A stretch of DNA of 64,000 nt from Kitasatospora sp. GP82. Lineage in GTDB: Bacteria; Actinomycetota; Actinomycetes; Streptomycetales; Streptomycetaceae. The notes under the pieces are model-generated. The model made no database searches. It was not told the DNA's origin and saw only the letters and a program-made list of their open reading frames with translations. The position numbers and the translations under genes are program-made. The DNA is taken from contig NZ_JARZAJ010000003.1 of NCBI RefSeq assembly GCF_029892105.1, positions 62,001-126,000 on the forward strand. The letters run 5' to 3'. Below are positions 44,338-51,594 of the stretch, piece after piece; the first letter of the stretch is position 1, and each line of letters opens with the position of its first letter.

Positions 44338-44513
44338 CAGTCCTCCCAATGGATTTCAGCGCCACGCCACCAAGCGGTGCGCATAGCGTCCCAATACCGA
44401 TCGAAGTCACGGCGCGTCTCGGCACCGCGCTGGACGTGGAGCACGTCCCCTTGCTTGAGTTTCTGAACGTCCCCGAGGGCCGTGGCCGACGTGGCGGTAA
44501 TCCGCCCGTGCAT
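44337..44513 (-). CDS. Phage hypothetical protein
   Basis: 58 residues (MHGRITATSATALGDVQKLK), continuing QGDVLHVQRGAETRRDFDRY and ending W-rich (TAWWRGAEIHWED). ATG preceded by GAGGGAGAGAC, and its stop overlaps the next ATG as TGATG. It begins 11 bp after a family hairpin. No family recognised. Confidence 0.6.
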   Translation of the reverse strand: MHGRITATSATALGDVQKLKQGDVLHVQRGAETRRDFDRYWDAMRTAWWRGAEIHWED

Positions 44514-44523
44514 GTCTCTCCCT

Positions 44524-44545
44524 CACCGCCCGAATTCGGGCGCTG
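44524..44545 (-). terminator. AATT-centred family hairpin, copy 6
   Basis: 11-bp imperfect stem (CACCGCCCGAATTCGGGCGCTG), 54 bp after the stop of 44599-44874. Weakest-paired copy. Confidence 0.7.
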
Positions 44546-44598
44546 GTACAGCAAAGAGGGGCCGGACGCACCGAGTTGGTACGACCGGCCCCGTGGGC

Positions 44599-44874
44599 TC
44601 AGTGTCGGTCCGCCTGCGCGCGGACCAGCCGGACGTGTTCCGCGCTGATCCACTCCGTCCGCAGTGACCGGCGCTTGGTGAACCCGCTCTCCACGCCTGT
44701 GGGCTGCACATGCAGCATGGGACGCAGGCGGCCACCCTCCAGAACGGCGGTCACCTTGAGAACCACAGCGTCCGACATGCGCACCCGGTTGCCCTGCCGG
44801 ACCGAGTAGGCGACCAAGTCACCCGCGTAAAGCTCCTCGCCTGCGTAGTCGGTGACTACTCCCCGCTTGCCCAT
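44599..44874 (-). CDS. Phage hypothetical protein, SH3-like
   Basis: 91 residues (MGKRGVVTDYAGEELYAGDL). Short beta-strands with G-D-L-V-A-Y and VVLKVTAVLEGGRLRPMLHV suggest a small barrel; a basic end (KRRSLRTEWISAEHVRLV). Starts one base from the stop of the preceding gene. No family assigned. Confidence 0.55.
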   Translation of the reverse strand: MGKRGVVTDYAGEELYAGDLVAYSVRQGNRVRMSDAVVLKVTAVLEGGRLRPMLHVQPTGVESGFTKRRSLRTEWISAEHVRLVRAQADRH

Positions 44875-44875
44875 G

Positions 44876-45217
44876 TCAGTTGTCCTCTCCGCGCTCGGCC
44901 TTGCTCCACACGGTCGTGTACTCCCGGAACGCCACCCGGCTGGTATCGGTCAGCAACTCGGCAGCGTGGCGGGTGGCAGCGCCAAGGGTTACCGAGGTGA
45001 ACCCGTTGAGGCTGTGCCGGTAGGCGTGCGTGGTCATGGCCGCCGAGCGAACGCCAGCGGCAGCCAGGGCGTCCTTGACGGCCAGGACCAGCTTGCGCGG
45101 GCTGTTGGTCGGGCTCCCCTGTACCAGGTTGATCACGGCGGCCAGCGCCTCCGCCTCGGCGGGCGACAGCTCCAGCCGGACAGTGTCCTTCTTGATCGTG
45201 ATTACTTCGCTGCGCAT
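44876..45217 (-). CDS. Phage hypothetical protein
   Basis: 113 residues (MRSEVITIKKDTVRLELSPA). EAEALAAVINLVQGSPTNSP and the following helices look like a small alpha-helical protein. The gene starts 8 bp after the stop of the 59-residue gene. No family recognised. Confidence 0.6.
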   Translation of the reverse strand: MRSEVITIKKDTVRLELSPAEAEALAAVINLVQGSPTNSPRKLVLAVKDALAAAGVRSAAMTTHAYRHSLNGFTSVTLGAATRHAAELLTDTSRVAFREYTTVWSKAERGEDN

Positions 45218-45224
45218 CTCGGCC

Positions 45225-45404
45225 TTAGCCAAGGTCCCTCTCCTCTGCGTCGTCGTCCCAACCAAAGCGCCTACGCCGTTCGCGGATTACCTCACGCGCC
45301 TGCGAGGCGGGCCACTCCCAGAGCGGCCGTTTGATCTCGTCATCGGGGAGACCCCGGAGCGGACGAATCTCGCTCCGGGGCTCACACTTCGTGCAGCGCT
45401 CCAT
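45225..45404 (-). CDS. Phage hypothetical protein with N-terminal CxxC
   Basis: 59 residues: MERCTKCEPRSEIRPLRGLP then DDEIKRPLWEWPASQAREVI and a strongly charged end (RERRRRFGWDDDAEERDLG). The CTKC pair may bind zinc. ATG overlaps the preceding stop (ATGA). Confidence 0.6.
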   Translation of the reverse strand: MERCTKCEPRSEIRPLRGLPDDEIKRPLWEWPASQAREVIRERRRRFGWDDDAEERDLG

Positions 45405-45634
45405 CAGGCACCGAAGTAGGACGCCAGCAGAACGGAGTTGTCGTGGTCCCGGCCGTCGGTCAGTCGCTCCACCCGGGCGTTGCTACCGTCCTTCTTGAAG
45501 CCTGCGAACGGCTCATCGGCGGCAGCGCGGGTAACCAGGTTGAGCGCCTGCCGCTTGCCCTTGGCGCGCACGATCAGCGCGTCATACTCGCCAAGGTCGG
45601 TAGCGTCAGTGCGGGTGACAAGGTAGAACGCCAT
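45404..45634 (-). CDS. Phage hypothetical protein
   Basis: 76 residues (MAFYLVTRTDATDLGEYDAL). Alpha/beta pattern IVRAKGKRQALNLVTRAAAD resembles small proteins carried by many Streptomyces phages; function unknown. Coupled to the next gene by ATGA. Preceded by a 49-bp gap after the RDF-like gene. Confidence 0.6.
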   Translation of the reverse strand: MAFYLVTRTDATDLGEYDALIVRAKGKRQALNLVTRAAADEPFAGFKKDGSNARVERLTDGRDHDNSVLLASYFGA

Positions 45635-45683
45635 GGTGTGAACTCTCCTGTTTGGTTGGTTTGTTGGGGAGGTGCGGGGTGGA

Positions 45684-46379
45684 CTAGAACGGGGCTTCGG
45701 CCACGGCGTCGCTGTAGGACTTCAGGACCTTGATCACGGGCTTGAAGTAGTTGACGTTCCGGCCCTTCTTGGTGGTGTACGAGACCTCTTCGATGGTCAG
45801 CTCTGCCAGGACTTCGCCGTCAAAGCGGGACAGCGCGGCGTCGTACTCGTGCAGAACCTCGGCCATGGACCAAGAGCCGGTCTGAAAGCGGAACTTGCCG
45901 AGTTCGTAGTCATCGGCCAGGCGGAAGGTCACCGAGATGGACGGGGCCGGGCCAACGTAGTCCTTGGCGGCCTGCTTGCGCTCCGCGAACAGGGACGGGC
46001 AGCCGCACGGGACGCCCTTCTTCTCGTCGGGGCTCAGGAACTCCACGCCGTCGCAGTGGTGGACCAGCTTGTTGCGGTTCCACAACTTCATGTCCGCGTA
46101 GACGGCCTTGGGGCCGTCCAGAACCACCAGGATGGTAGGAGATGTGGTCTCCACGGAGATGAAGTTCTCCTTGTCGGTCTCCAGCTCCTCCACGGTGCCG
46201 CCGAAGAGCTGGCGAACGGCGTCCGCAACCTCCGGGTCACCGGTCGAGAACCGCCACTCCGAGAGGGCCAGGGGGACGCCGTCCACCGCCTTGCCGGAGT
46301 GGAGGCGACCCACCGCGTCATCCGAGAAGCGGGGCTTCGGCTTGGCGTCGGGGTCGGTGTCGAAGATACGCAGTGCCAC
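45684..46379 (-). CDS. Recombination directionality factor-like protein (phiC31 gp3 type)
   Basis: 231 residues from GTG (MALRIFDTDPDAKPKPRFSD). Shared features with the gp3 family of phiC31/phiBT1: LSEWRFSTGDPEVADAVRQL and FGG after it, DMKLWNRNKLVHHCDGVEFL, a zinc-like CGCPSLFAERKQAAKD, and FRLADDYELGKFRFQTGSWS. gp3 binds the large serine integrase and turns attL x attR excision on. Its presence implies such an integrase in this phage, though none is in the window. Motif B3 lies 47 bp upstream. Confidence 0.65.
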   Translation of the reverse strand: MALRIFDTDPDAKPKPRFSDDAVGRLHSGKAVDGVPLALSEWRFSTGDPEVADAVRQLFGGTVEELETDKENFISVETTSPTILVVLDGPKAVYADMKLWNRNKLVHHCDGVEFLSPDEKKGVPCGCPSLFAERKQAAKDYVGPAPSISVTFRLADDYELGKFRFQTGSWSMAEVLHEYDAALSRFDGEVLAELTIEEVSYTTKKGRNVNYFKPVIKVLKSYSDAVAEAPF

Positions 46380-46426
46380 GCGCTCACTCCTTCGTGTTTG
46401 GGAGGCTTTCCCTCTCTCTGGTTATT

Positions 46427-46446
46427 AAGGGGTGGGAGCAATTCCC
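46427..46446 (-). repeat. Dispersed AAGGGGTGGGAGGAATTCC motif, copy B3
   Basis: AAGGGGTGGGAGCAATTCCC, 47 bp before the RDF-like gene start and directly after the hairpin that ends the upstream gene. Confidence 0.75.
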
Positions 46447-46462
46447 GTGCCCAGAAACGCAG

Positions 46463-46494
46463 TTGCCCCCGACAGCCGAAGCCATCGGGGGCAA
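46463..46494 (-). terminator. Hairpin terminator of unrelated sequence
   Basis: TTGCCCCCGA (46463-46472) pairs with TCGGGGGCAA (46485-46494), loop 12, 7 bp after the stop of 46502-46891. Confidence 0.8.
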
Positions 46495-46501
46495 CAAGAG
46501 G

Positions 46502-46891
46502 TCAGACCAAGGCAGTTGGCGCGAAGCGCTCGTTCCGGCCCAGCGCCTCGGCCCACGTCCGACCCTGGTCCTGGTCCTCCTGGACCCAAACCAACAGAGT
46601 GGTCATGGCCCGACTGACCTGGACCAGCCCACCCGAGCCCAGCGCGTTGGCCGGACGGCCCTCGTACCGGGCCAGCTCCTCCAGCGGGACACCGAGCCGG
46701 TTGTAGACCGTTCCAATGAGGCATCCGGCCGTCGGGTTCTCGCCGTCGGCGTCGTAGTGGACGTAGAAGCACATGCCCGGGTCGGCGTCGTCGCGCTGGT
46801 GGGTCGGGGCCTCGTAGACCAACTCGGGCCGCTCGGCCACGACTTCGCGCAGGGTTTCGAGAACCTGATCATCCGAGAACTTGTAGGCCAC
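46502..46891 (-). CDS. Phage hypothetical protein
   Basis: 129 residues from GTG (VAYKFSDDQVLETLREVVAE), with CFYVHYDADGENPTAGCLIG and VSRAMTTLLVWVQEDQDQGR. Compact alpha/beta, no family recognised. GAAGGAGAGGCC precedes the start, with motif B4 and a 13-bp inverted repeat just upstream, and a strong hairpin after the stop. Confidence 0.6.
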   Translation of the reverse strand: MAYKFSDDQVLETLREVVAERPELVYEAPTHQRDDADPGMCFYVHYDADGENPTAGCLIGTVYNRLGVPLEELARYEGRPANALGSGGLVQVSRAMTTLLVWVQEDQDQGRTWAEALGRNERFAPTALV

Positions 46892-46899
46892 GGCCTCTC

Positions 46900-46931
46900 C
46901 TTCGGTAGTAGCGGTGCTGCTACTACCGAAG
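46900..46931 (-). repeat. 13-bp inverted repeat overlapping motif B4
   Basis: CTTCGGTAGTAGC (46900-46912) and its complement (46919-46931), loop of 6, between motif B4 and the GTG at 46891. A similar GGTAGT/ACTACC repeat (49272-49289) lies between motif B5 and its gene. Confidence 0.75.
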
Positions 46932-46948
46932 GGGTGGGAGGGATTCCT
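46929..46948 (-). repeat. Dispersed AAGGGGTGGGAGGAATTCC motif, copy B4
   Basis: AAGGGGTGGGAGGGATTCCT, 37 bp before the start at 46891 and overlapping the stop codon of the CHAP lysin gene upstream. Confidence 0.75.
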
Positions 46949-47711
46949 AGGAAACCGGACGCTCCCAAGCGGCGCGCCACGTGGCCGGGCCAACGATGCC
47001 GTCAGCGTCCAGCGGCCAGCCGTTCGCGGTGCTGTCGTTCTGGAAGGCAACGGCCACGTCCCGCGATGCGGAACCGAACCAGCCATCCACGGAGATGTGC
47101 CAGCCTCGGTCACTCATGCGCTGCTGCCACGCGCGCACATTGTCATCGTGCATCATCGGAGAGCGGAGACGCAGGTACTCCCCCGGGAACGGCGGGGCGG
47201 ACGGGCCGGACGGAGCGGGGACCGGTGGTGCCGGTGCCGGACTGACCGCGTCTGCGGGGTAGTTCGGGTAGCCGTACCCGAGGATCTGCCAGTTGCGCGG
47301 GCGGGTGCGCTCGTAGGCACCATCCCCGTTGCCCTGGCTGCCAGCCTGGCCAGAGGACGTGTTGCCTTCGTACGTGGTGATCTCTGAGTCCGAGATGCCC
47401 ACGACGATGCCGACATGGTCGGCCACGCCGTCGCCGTTCCACGAGTAGAAGACCAGCGCGCCGGGTATCGGGTCCGAGCCGAAGCGGCCCTGATTCTTAA
47501 ACCACTCCACGTGGCTCGGGCAGTACTCGAAGCGCCCCACGGCGTCGCCGTTCCCGCTGGCGTCGCCCACATAGCTGACGAACTGGTCACACCAGGGCTC
47601 GTTATCGTCGCCGTACCAACGGCCAAACGGGGTCTCGTTGTTGGGGCCCTCCTTGTAAGCGGCGTCAACCCACTTGCGAGCCTCGGTGAGCATGGCGTTA
47701 AGGCCAGGCAT
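46947..47711 (-). CDS. CHAP-domain endolysin with peptidoglycan-binding domain
   Basis: 254 residues. CHAP amidase/peptidase domain (about 1-135) with catalytic cysteine in NEPWCDQFVSYVGDASGNGD and histidine in GDGVADHVGIVVGI; Pro/Ala linker (AVSPAPAPPVPAPSGPSAPP); C-terminal PG_binding_1 repeat (DDNVRAWQQRMSDRGWHISV; DGWFGSASRDVAVAFQ). Cleaves peptide bonds of host peptidoglycan. ATG 47711 preceded by AAAGGGG. It lies in the replication region, more than 4 kb from the holin-GH25 cassette, so the phage has two different lysins. Confidence 0.85.
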   Translation of the reverse strand: MPGLNAMLTEARKWVDAAYKEGPNNETPFGRWYGDDNEPWCDQFVSYVGDASGNGDAVGRFEYCPSHVEWFKNQGRFGSDPIPGALVFYSWNGDGVADHVGIVVGISDSEITTYEGNTSSGQAGSQGNGDGAYERTRPRNWQILGYGYPNYPADAVSPAPAPPVPAPSGPSAPPFPGEYLRLRSPMMHDDNVRAWQQRMSDRGWHISVDGWFGSASRDVAVAFQNDSTANGWPLDADGIVGPATWRAAWERPVS

Positions 47712-47739
47712 ACATACCCCTTTCTGGGCATGGGAAGGG

Positions 47740-47767
47740 CCCCACCCCGGGAGTAGTCGGGGTGGGG
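47740..47767 (-). terminator. Hairpin next to family hairpin copy 7
   Basis: CCCCACCCCG (47740-47749) pairs with CGGGGTGGGG (47758-47767), loop 8. Together with copy 7 it forms a tandem terminator between the RNA ligase and lysin genes. Confidence 0.7.
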
Positions 47768-47768
47768 T

Positions 47769-47788
47769 ACCGCCCGAATTCGGGCGGT
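47769..47788 (-). terminator. AATT-centred family hairpin, copy 7
   Basis: Perfect 10-bp stem ACCGCCCGAATTCGGGCGGT, 3 bp after the RNA ligase stop. Confidence 0.8.
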
Positions 47789-47791
47789 GGA

Positions 47792-48397
47792 TTAGTTGGC
47801 CGGGCGGGTCTCCTTGGGCATCGCTACGGCGGCAGGGTTCTCCCACTTGCCAGCGTCGCTGTTGTCCAGCGTGACCTTGTAGACCTTCCTGGACTGGCTG
47901 TGCCAGACGCAGATGCCCTCGGGGTCACCGAAGCCCGGGACAGCCAGTGAGCCATGGGTCTTGAGGAAGGTAAGGCACGCACGGACCGGAGCGTCCGAGA
48001 ACGGACCCTGGTACATGACTGGTACGGGCTGGACGTACACGCCGTCGATGACGGCCTTGGTGTCCTTGTGCCGGTCCACGTTGAACAGCGAGAAGGCGCG
48101 CTTGTCGGTGCCGTAGGTGCGCTGAATGCTGCGCCCCCACCACTCGCCGAAGTGGAGCCCGGGGCCGAGAAGTTCGATCAGCTCGGACGCATTGGCGTGA
48201 GCCCAGCGGGCAAAGCCGTAGTTGTCACTGTCCGGGGTGACGATGCGCTTCCGGGACTGGGCAGTGATGGAGTAGGTCCCCGGGAGGTCCGGGTTCTCCA
48301 CGATGTGGAGTGCTGCGTTCGTCCCGTCGATCTTCTCGGTAATGCAGATCTCTCGGAACAGGCGTGGGGTCTTCGGCCACTCTACGAAGTCAACCAT
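47792..48397 (-). CDS. RNA ligase family protein
   Basis: 201 residues (MVDFVEWPKTPRLFREICIT). Nucleotidyltransferase motifs: I EKIDGTNAAL (K of KxDG takes AMP), III-like GPGLHFGEWWGRSIQRTYGT, IV DPEGICVWHSQ and V KVYKVTLDNS. Joins RNA ends, typically to repair tRNA cut by host anti-phage nucleases; in phages it is usually paired with a polynucleotide kinase, which is not seen here. Short, lacking a C-terminal specificity domain. GAGGGAGAA precedes the ATG. Confidence 0.8.
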   Translation of the reverse strand: MVDFVEWPKTPRLFREICITEKIDGTNAALHIVENPDLPGTYSITAQSRKRIVTPDSDNYGFARWAHANASELIELLGPGLHFGEWWGRSIQRTYGTDKRAFSLFNVDRHKDTKAVIDGVYVQPVPVMYQGPFSDAPVRACLTFLKTHGSLAVPGFGDPEGICVWHSQSRKVYKVTLDNSDAGKWENPAAVAMPKETRPAN

Positions 48398-48414
48398 TTC
48401 TCTCCCTCGGGTAG

Positions 48415-49254
48415 TTAGCGCGCGCGCCGCTGAGTGCCGGTCACCAGCTTGGCCGTGGAGGCGGCCAGCTTCCGGCCGATCACGGTCTTGTTGGCCTCTC
48501 GGTCCCAGTTGAAGACATGCCGCAGGCTGAGAAAGAACTCGAACACGTCGGCGTCGATGCGGACCGGGTAGAAGGACCACTGATCCTCTGTGACGTGGAG
48601 GACGGCCGCCCCATCGAAGTGCGGCATAGGCGTGCTCGTTCCGTCCGGCGAGACGATCCGGTCAGCGTTGGCGTACGCGGCCATCTGTAGGGCCACCTCG
48701 GCGTGTACGTCCTTGGAGGTCTTCCAGTCGGCCATGATCAGCATGGGGCGGCCGGAGCGGTCCGGGGTCACCTGGTGTTCGTCGTCCACCCAGATTCTCA
48801 GGATGGCATCGAAGGACCCCGCGTATTCGTGTTCGTCGGACCAGGCCACGTCTTCCGCACGGACCAGCTCCGGGTTCACAGCGGCCAGGAACTCACGGAA
48901 GTGGCGGACGTGCGCCTGAATGTCCGGGTGGACGTGGCCGACGGCCTCACCACGGGCCAGCCGCTCGAAGGCGTCGTGAGCCATGGAGCCGATTTCAGCC
49001 CGAACCTTGGTGTACCTGCGGGACGCGCCCTTGAGGTAGTCAACGGCCCCCTGGCGGTCCCTCTCGGCCATCTGCTGAACGAACGGCAGGGAATCAACCG
49101 CCAGCTCTGCGGTCAGCTTCGCTGCCCAGAACGTGAGGAACGGCTTCGGCAACATGCCGATGACGGAGGTAACGCCCGGGACCTTGACGGCCGTGTCGTC
49201 CGGGTCGATGTAGAAGCGCGAGCCACCGCGCTGAATTGTGCGAACGCCAGCCAT
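48415..49254 (-). CDS. RecB/Cas4-like PD-(D/E)XK nuclease
   Basis: 279 residues. Nuclease core: SMAHDAFERLARGEAVG (H of the RecB family), EHEYAGSFDAILRIWVDDEH, and LIMADWKTSKDVHAEVALQM with D and E/W-K plus QxxxY. The family makes single-stranded ends for recombination or processes replication intermediates. Start preceded by GAGGGAGGCCC and by motif B5. Its neighbour to the left is the RNA ligase gene (17 bp gap). Confidence 0.85.
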   Translation of the reverse strand: MAGVRTIQRGGSRFYIDPDDTAVKVPGVTSVIGMLPKPFLTFWAAKLTAELAVDSLPFVQQMAERDRQGAVDYLKGASRRYTKVRAEIGSMAHDAFERLARGEAVGHVHPDIQAHVRHFREFLAAVNPELVRAEDVAWSDEHEYAGSFDAILRIWVDDEHQVTPDRSGRPMLIMADWKTSKDVHAEVALQMAAYANADRIVSPDGTSTPMPHFDGAAVLHVTEDQWSFYPVRIDADVFEFFLSLRHVFNWDREANKTVIGRKLAASTAKLVTGTQRRAR

Positions 49255-49293
49255 GCGGCGGGCCTCCCTCGGGTAGTCGGATCACTACCTCTC

Positions 49294-49313
49294 AAGGGGT
49301 GGGAGGGATTCCG
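49294..49313 (-). repeat. Dispersed AAGGGGTGGGAGGAATTCC motif, copy B5
   Basis: AAGGGGTGGGAGGGATTCCG, 39 bp before the RecB-like gene; a GGTAGT/ACTACC inverted repeat (49272-49289) lies between. Confidence 0.75.
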
Positions 49314-49332
49314 GCCGTCGGCCCGGGGTCGG

Positions 49333-49426
49333 CATGACGGTATGACGAAGTGGAGGGCTGTTTAGGTTTCTCTTAGAGGTCTTATGGCTTATCCAGAAGA
49401 ACAACTAGAACCGTCATACCGTCATG
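49333..49426. other. Inverted repeat flanking A/T-richer spacer (origin or recombination-site candidate)
   Basis: CATGACGGTATGACG (49333-49347) and its exact complement (49412-49426) flank 64 bp that are clearly A/T-richer than the phage average. Each arm itself holds two ATGACG copies spaced by GT. It lies in the only larger non-coding gap (49,315-49,520) of the replication region. A replication origin, attP-like site or paired regulator site are all possible. Confidence 0.6.
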
Positions 49427-49520
49427 GGCACCGCCCCTCACCTGCGCTGATTACGCTCCGGAAGGCCGGCTGCCACGGTGCGTAACGGAAGCCCTGTACG
49501 GCCCTCTACGGGCACGACAA

Positions 49521-49554
49521 AGCCCCCGCCGGGCCAGGGGGCCAGACGGGGGCT
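49521..49554 (-). terminator. Hairpin terminator
   Basis: AGCCCCCG (49521-49528) pairs with CGGGGGCT (49547-49554); on the minus strand followed by TTTGTCG. 21 bp after the stop of the 49576-50091 gene. Confidence 0.75.
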
Positions 49555-49575
49555 CAGAGCGCCGATACGGGGCGG

Positions 49576-50091
49576 CTAGACCTTGTAAACGCACTCTTCC
49601 GGAGTGTGGTCGATTCCGCACCGAGAACAGTGGCGGTCCTCATCTCCGTGCTGGCACGCGGTGTGCGTCTCGCTCCCGCATTGAGCGCAGGGGACGACAT
49701 GATCCTTGTCGTACTGCGGCGCTACCCCGAGCACGTGTCCACAGTGCTCCGAGTAGGTCATGGTGGGGGCGGGCTGCACATTGGCCCGCTCCCGCTCGTA
49801 CGCCTCAGCCTGCCGCTTGGCGGCCTCGGTGCCAGGCTCATGCGGCCAGCCAGGGTTACTCTCCATGTCGGCCAGGCATGCGGTGGTGACCTCGGCCCGC
49901 TCCGAGGTCTCTGCGGCCTCAATCAGCCGCGCTGCCAATCGGCGCGCGTCGGCCGGTGACACATCCATTCGGAGCGGTCGGTCGTGGTCCCGCCCGTTCA
50001 CCACCCACCCGGTAACAATCACGGGGTTGGTAGACGTGCCGTGCTCCGCACGGATGGTTCCGATCTTGAATTCGTATTCAGCCTTCGGCAT
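49576..50091 (-). CDS. Phage protein with C-terminal cysteine/histidine cluster
   Basis: 171 residues (MPKAEYEFKIGTIRAEHGTS). N-terminal beta-rich part, a central helical region, and a C-terminal cluster DHVVPCAQCGSETHTACQHG then DRHCSRCGIDHTPEECVYKV, which offers two or more zinc sites. GAGGAGCAGGGACGGC precedes the ATG. No family recognised; a nucleic-acid-binding role is plausible. Confidence 0.6.
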   Translation of the reverse strand: MPKAEYEFKIGTIRAEHGTSTNPVIVTGWVVNGRDHDRPLRMDVSPADARRLAARLIEAAETSERAEVTTACLADMESNPGWPHEPGTEAAKRQAEAYERERANVQPAPTMTYSEHCGHVLGVAPQYDKDHVVPCAQCGSETHTACQHGDEDRHCSRCGIDHTPEECVYKV

Positions 50092-50167
50092 GCCGTCCCT
50101 GCTCCTCTCCGAGGGCCCCGCCCGACCGGTTGGCCAGGCGGGGGCTGAACGAGCGGCTACGGGCCGC

Positions 50168-50374
50168 TCAGGGGCTTTCCTGGACCTCGTAGACGAAGCC
50201 CTTGTGTTCGATCGGTTCGCCAACCATGAGGCTGGCCACCGCTTCGTTCTCGTCGCCGGTCCAGCCGTTCGCCTTGGCCAGGATTAAGACCAGCCGGGCG
50301 GCCAACTCGGCCGTCTCGGCCGTCCGCTCCCCCAACACGCGGCCGTCGGGGCGGCGGGCAATCGCTCTGTACAT
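50168..50374 (-). CDS. Phage hypothetical protein
   Basis: 68 residues (MYRAIARRPDGRVLGERTAE), small alpha/beta. The ATG at 50374 is preferred to 50386 because GGAGGACAGC lies directly before it. No family recognised. Confidence 0.5.
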   Translation of the reverse strand: MYRAIARRPDGRVLGERTAETAELAARLVLILAKANGWTGDENEAVASLMVGEPIEHKGFVYEVQESP

Positions 50375-50432
50375 GCTGTCCTCCATGCGGCTGAGCCCCC
50401 GCCCAAGTAGAGCAGGGGCCGTTACCGAGTCG

Positions 50433-51425
50433 TTACAGCTTGGCCTTGGCTACGGTGGCCTCCTCCAGCCACTTACTCATGGTCTCCTTGAGGAGCGCCA
50501 CGTCATCTTCACCGAGCTGGCCAGCCATCTTGAGAGCGGCAGCGAACGCCTTCGTAGCCTTGCTGAGTTCTCCCATGGCCTTGTCGATCGGCGCGATGGT
50601 CGCGGCGTCCACGATGGCCCGAGCTTCGTCCTCGTCCATCTCGGCTTCCTCGCCAGCCTCCAGTGCCTTCTTGGCGGCAGCAAGCGCGCTCTTGGCCTGC
50701 GCCCTCTCGCGGGCCTTGTCGATCTCCGACTTGTCAGAGATCTTGCACTCCTTGCGGACGGCCTCCGTCGGCGACATGTCGGGGTTGCGCTCCAGCGCCT
50801 TGGCGAAGAAGTGCTGTGCCTCATCCGGGTTCTGGTCAAGCGCGGCCACGTAGTGGACAACGATGTGGGCGGTCTGAGTCCGGATGCTCTTCTTGTAGGA
50901 GTCCATGACTTCCTGGTTGAAGTTCCCCGCCTCCTTCATGGCGGCCTCAACCGTCTGGAACATGTCGCTGGACGCCTTCTTGGCCATGTCGGTGTCCGCC
51001 CGGAGGTCCGGAAGCTCGGTCTTCGGGTTGACGATCCGGCGGCGCATGTCCAGAAGGACGTTGCCAATCTCCTTGGCCACCTCGGAACCCTTGGCCAGCG
51101 AGGAAATACCCTCGCGAACCTTCGCGGCACCCATCTGGACCAGCTCGTCCAGGCCCTCAACGTCGTGGTAGCTGGCCGGGACGGTAACGGCCACCTCCGT
51201 GGACGGCTCGGGAGCGGGCTTGCTCTCGGCTGCCTTGCGCACCTGCGCCCGGAGCTTCGTGCGGTCCTTCGTCGGAAGCTGCTTGATCAGCGCTTCCGCC
51301 TCCTCCTTGAGCGGCGTGGTGTCCTCACCGGCGATGGCAACGGCGGTGATGCGCTCGATCAGCGCCGTAACCTCCTCGGTGAGCTTCGCCGGGTCGATGG
51401 TGTCGGTGTTCTGCTTGGCGGCCAT
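50433..51425 (-). CDS. Phage coiled-coil protein of unknown function
   Basis: 330 residues (MAAKQNTDTIDPAKLTEEVT), predicted almost fully helical with long charged heptad-like stretches (KARERAQAKSALAAAKKALE; SDMFQTVEAAMKEAGNFNQE) and an acidic patch (AEMDEDEARAIVD). GGGGAGATCC precedes the ATG. It lies between the dNMP kinase and the small genes of the replication end. Could be a scaffold or DNA-associated structural protein; no family recognised. Confidence 0.6.
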   Translation of the reverse strand: MAAKQNTDTIDPAKLTEEVTALIERITAVAIAGEDTTPLKEEAEALIKQLPTKDRTKLRAQVRKAAESKPAPEPSTEVAVTVPASYHDVEGLDELVQMGAAKVREGISSLAKGSEVAKEIGNVLLDMRRRIVNPKTELPDLRADTDMAKKASSDMFQTVEAAMKEAGNFNQEVMDSYKKSIRTQTAHIVVHYVAALDQNPDEAQHFFAKALERNPDMSPTEAVRKECKISDKSEIDKARERAQAKSALAAAKKALEAGEEAEMDEDEARAIVDAATIAPIDKAMGELSKATKAFAAALKMAGQLGEDDVALLKETMSKWLEEATVAKAKL

Positions 51426-51526
51426 GTGGATCTCCCCTGTCATGCTTGGCGGGTTGCCTCGCTGTTGATGCCAACAGTAGACCTGTCGGGGTGTCAGGTC
51501 AAACTTGCTGGTCAGCGGCGTGTTGC

Positions 51527-51548
51527 CACCGCCCGAATTCGGGCGGTG
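51527..51548 (-). terminator. AATT-centred family hairpin, copy 8
   Basis: Perfect 11-bp stem CACCGCCCGAA/TTCGGGCGGTG, downstream of the dNMP kinase gene and of a second hairpin. Confidence 0.75.
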
Positions 51549-51555
51549 TACGCAG

Positions 51556-51592
51556 AGAGCCCCCTACCGCCGGTTTGGCAGTAGGGGGCTCT
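51556..51592 (-). terminator. Hairpin terminator after dNMP kinase gene
   Basis: AGAGCCCCCTAC (51556-51567) pairs with GTAGGGGGCTCT (51581-51592), loop 13, 2 bp after the kinase stop; forms a tandem with family copy 8. Confidence 0.85.
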
Positions 51593-51594
51593 GG

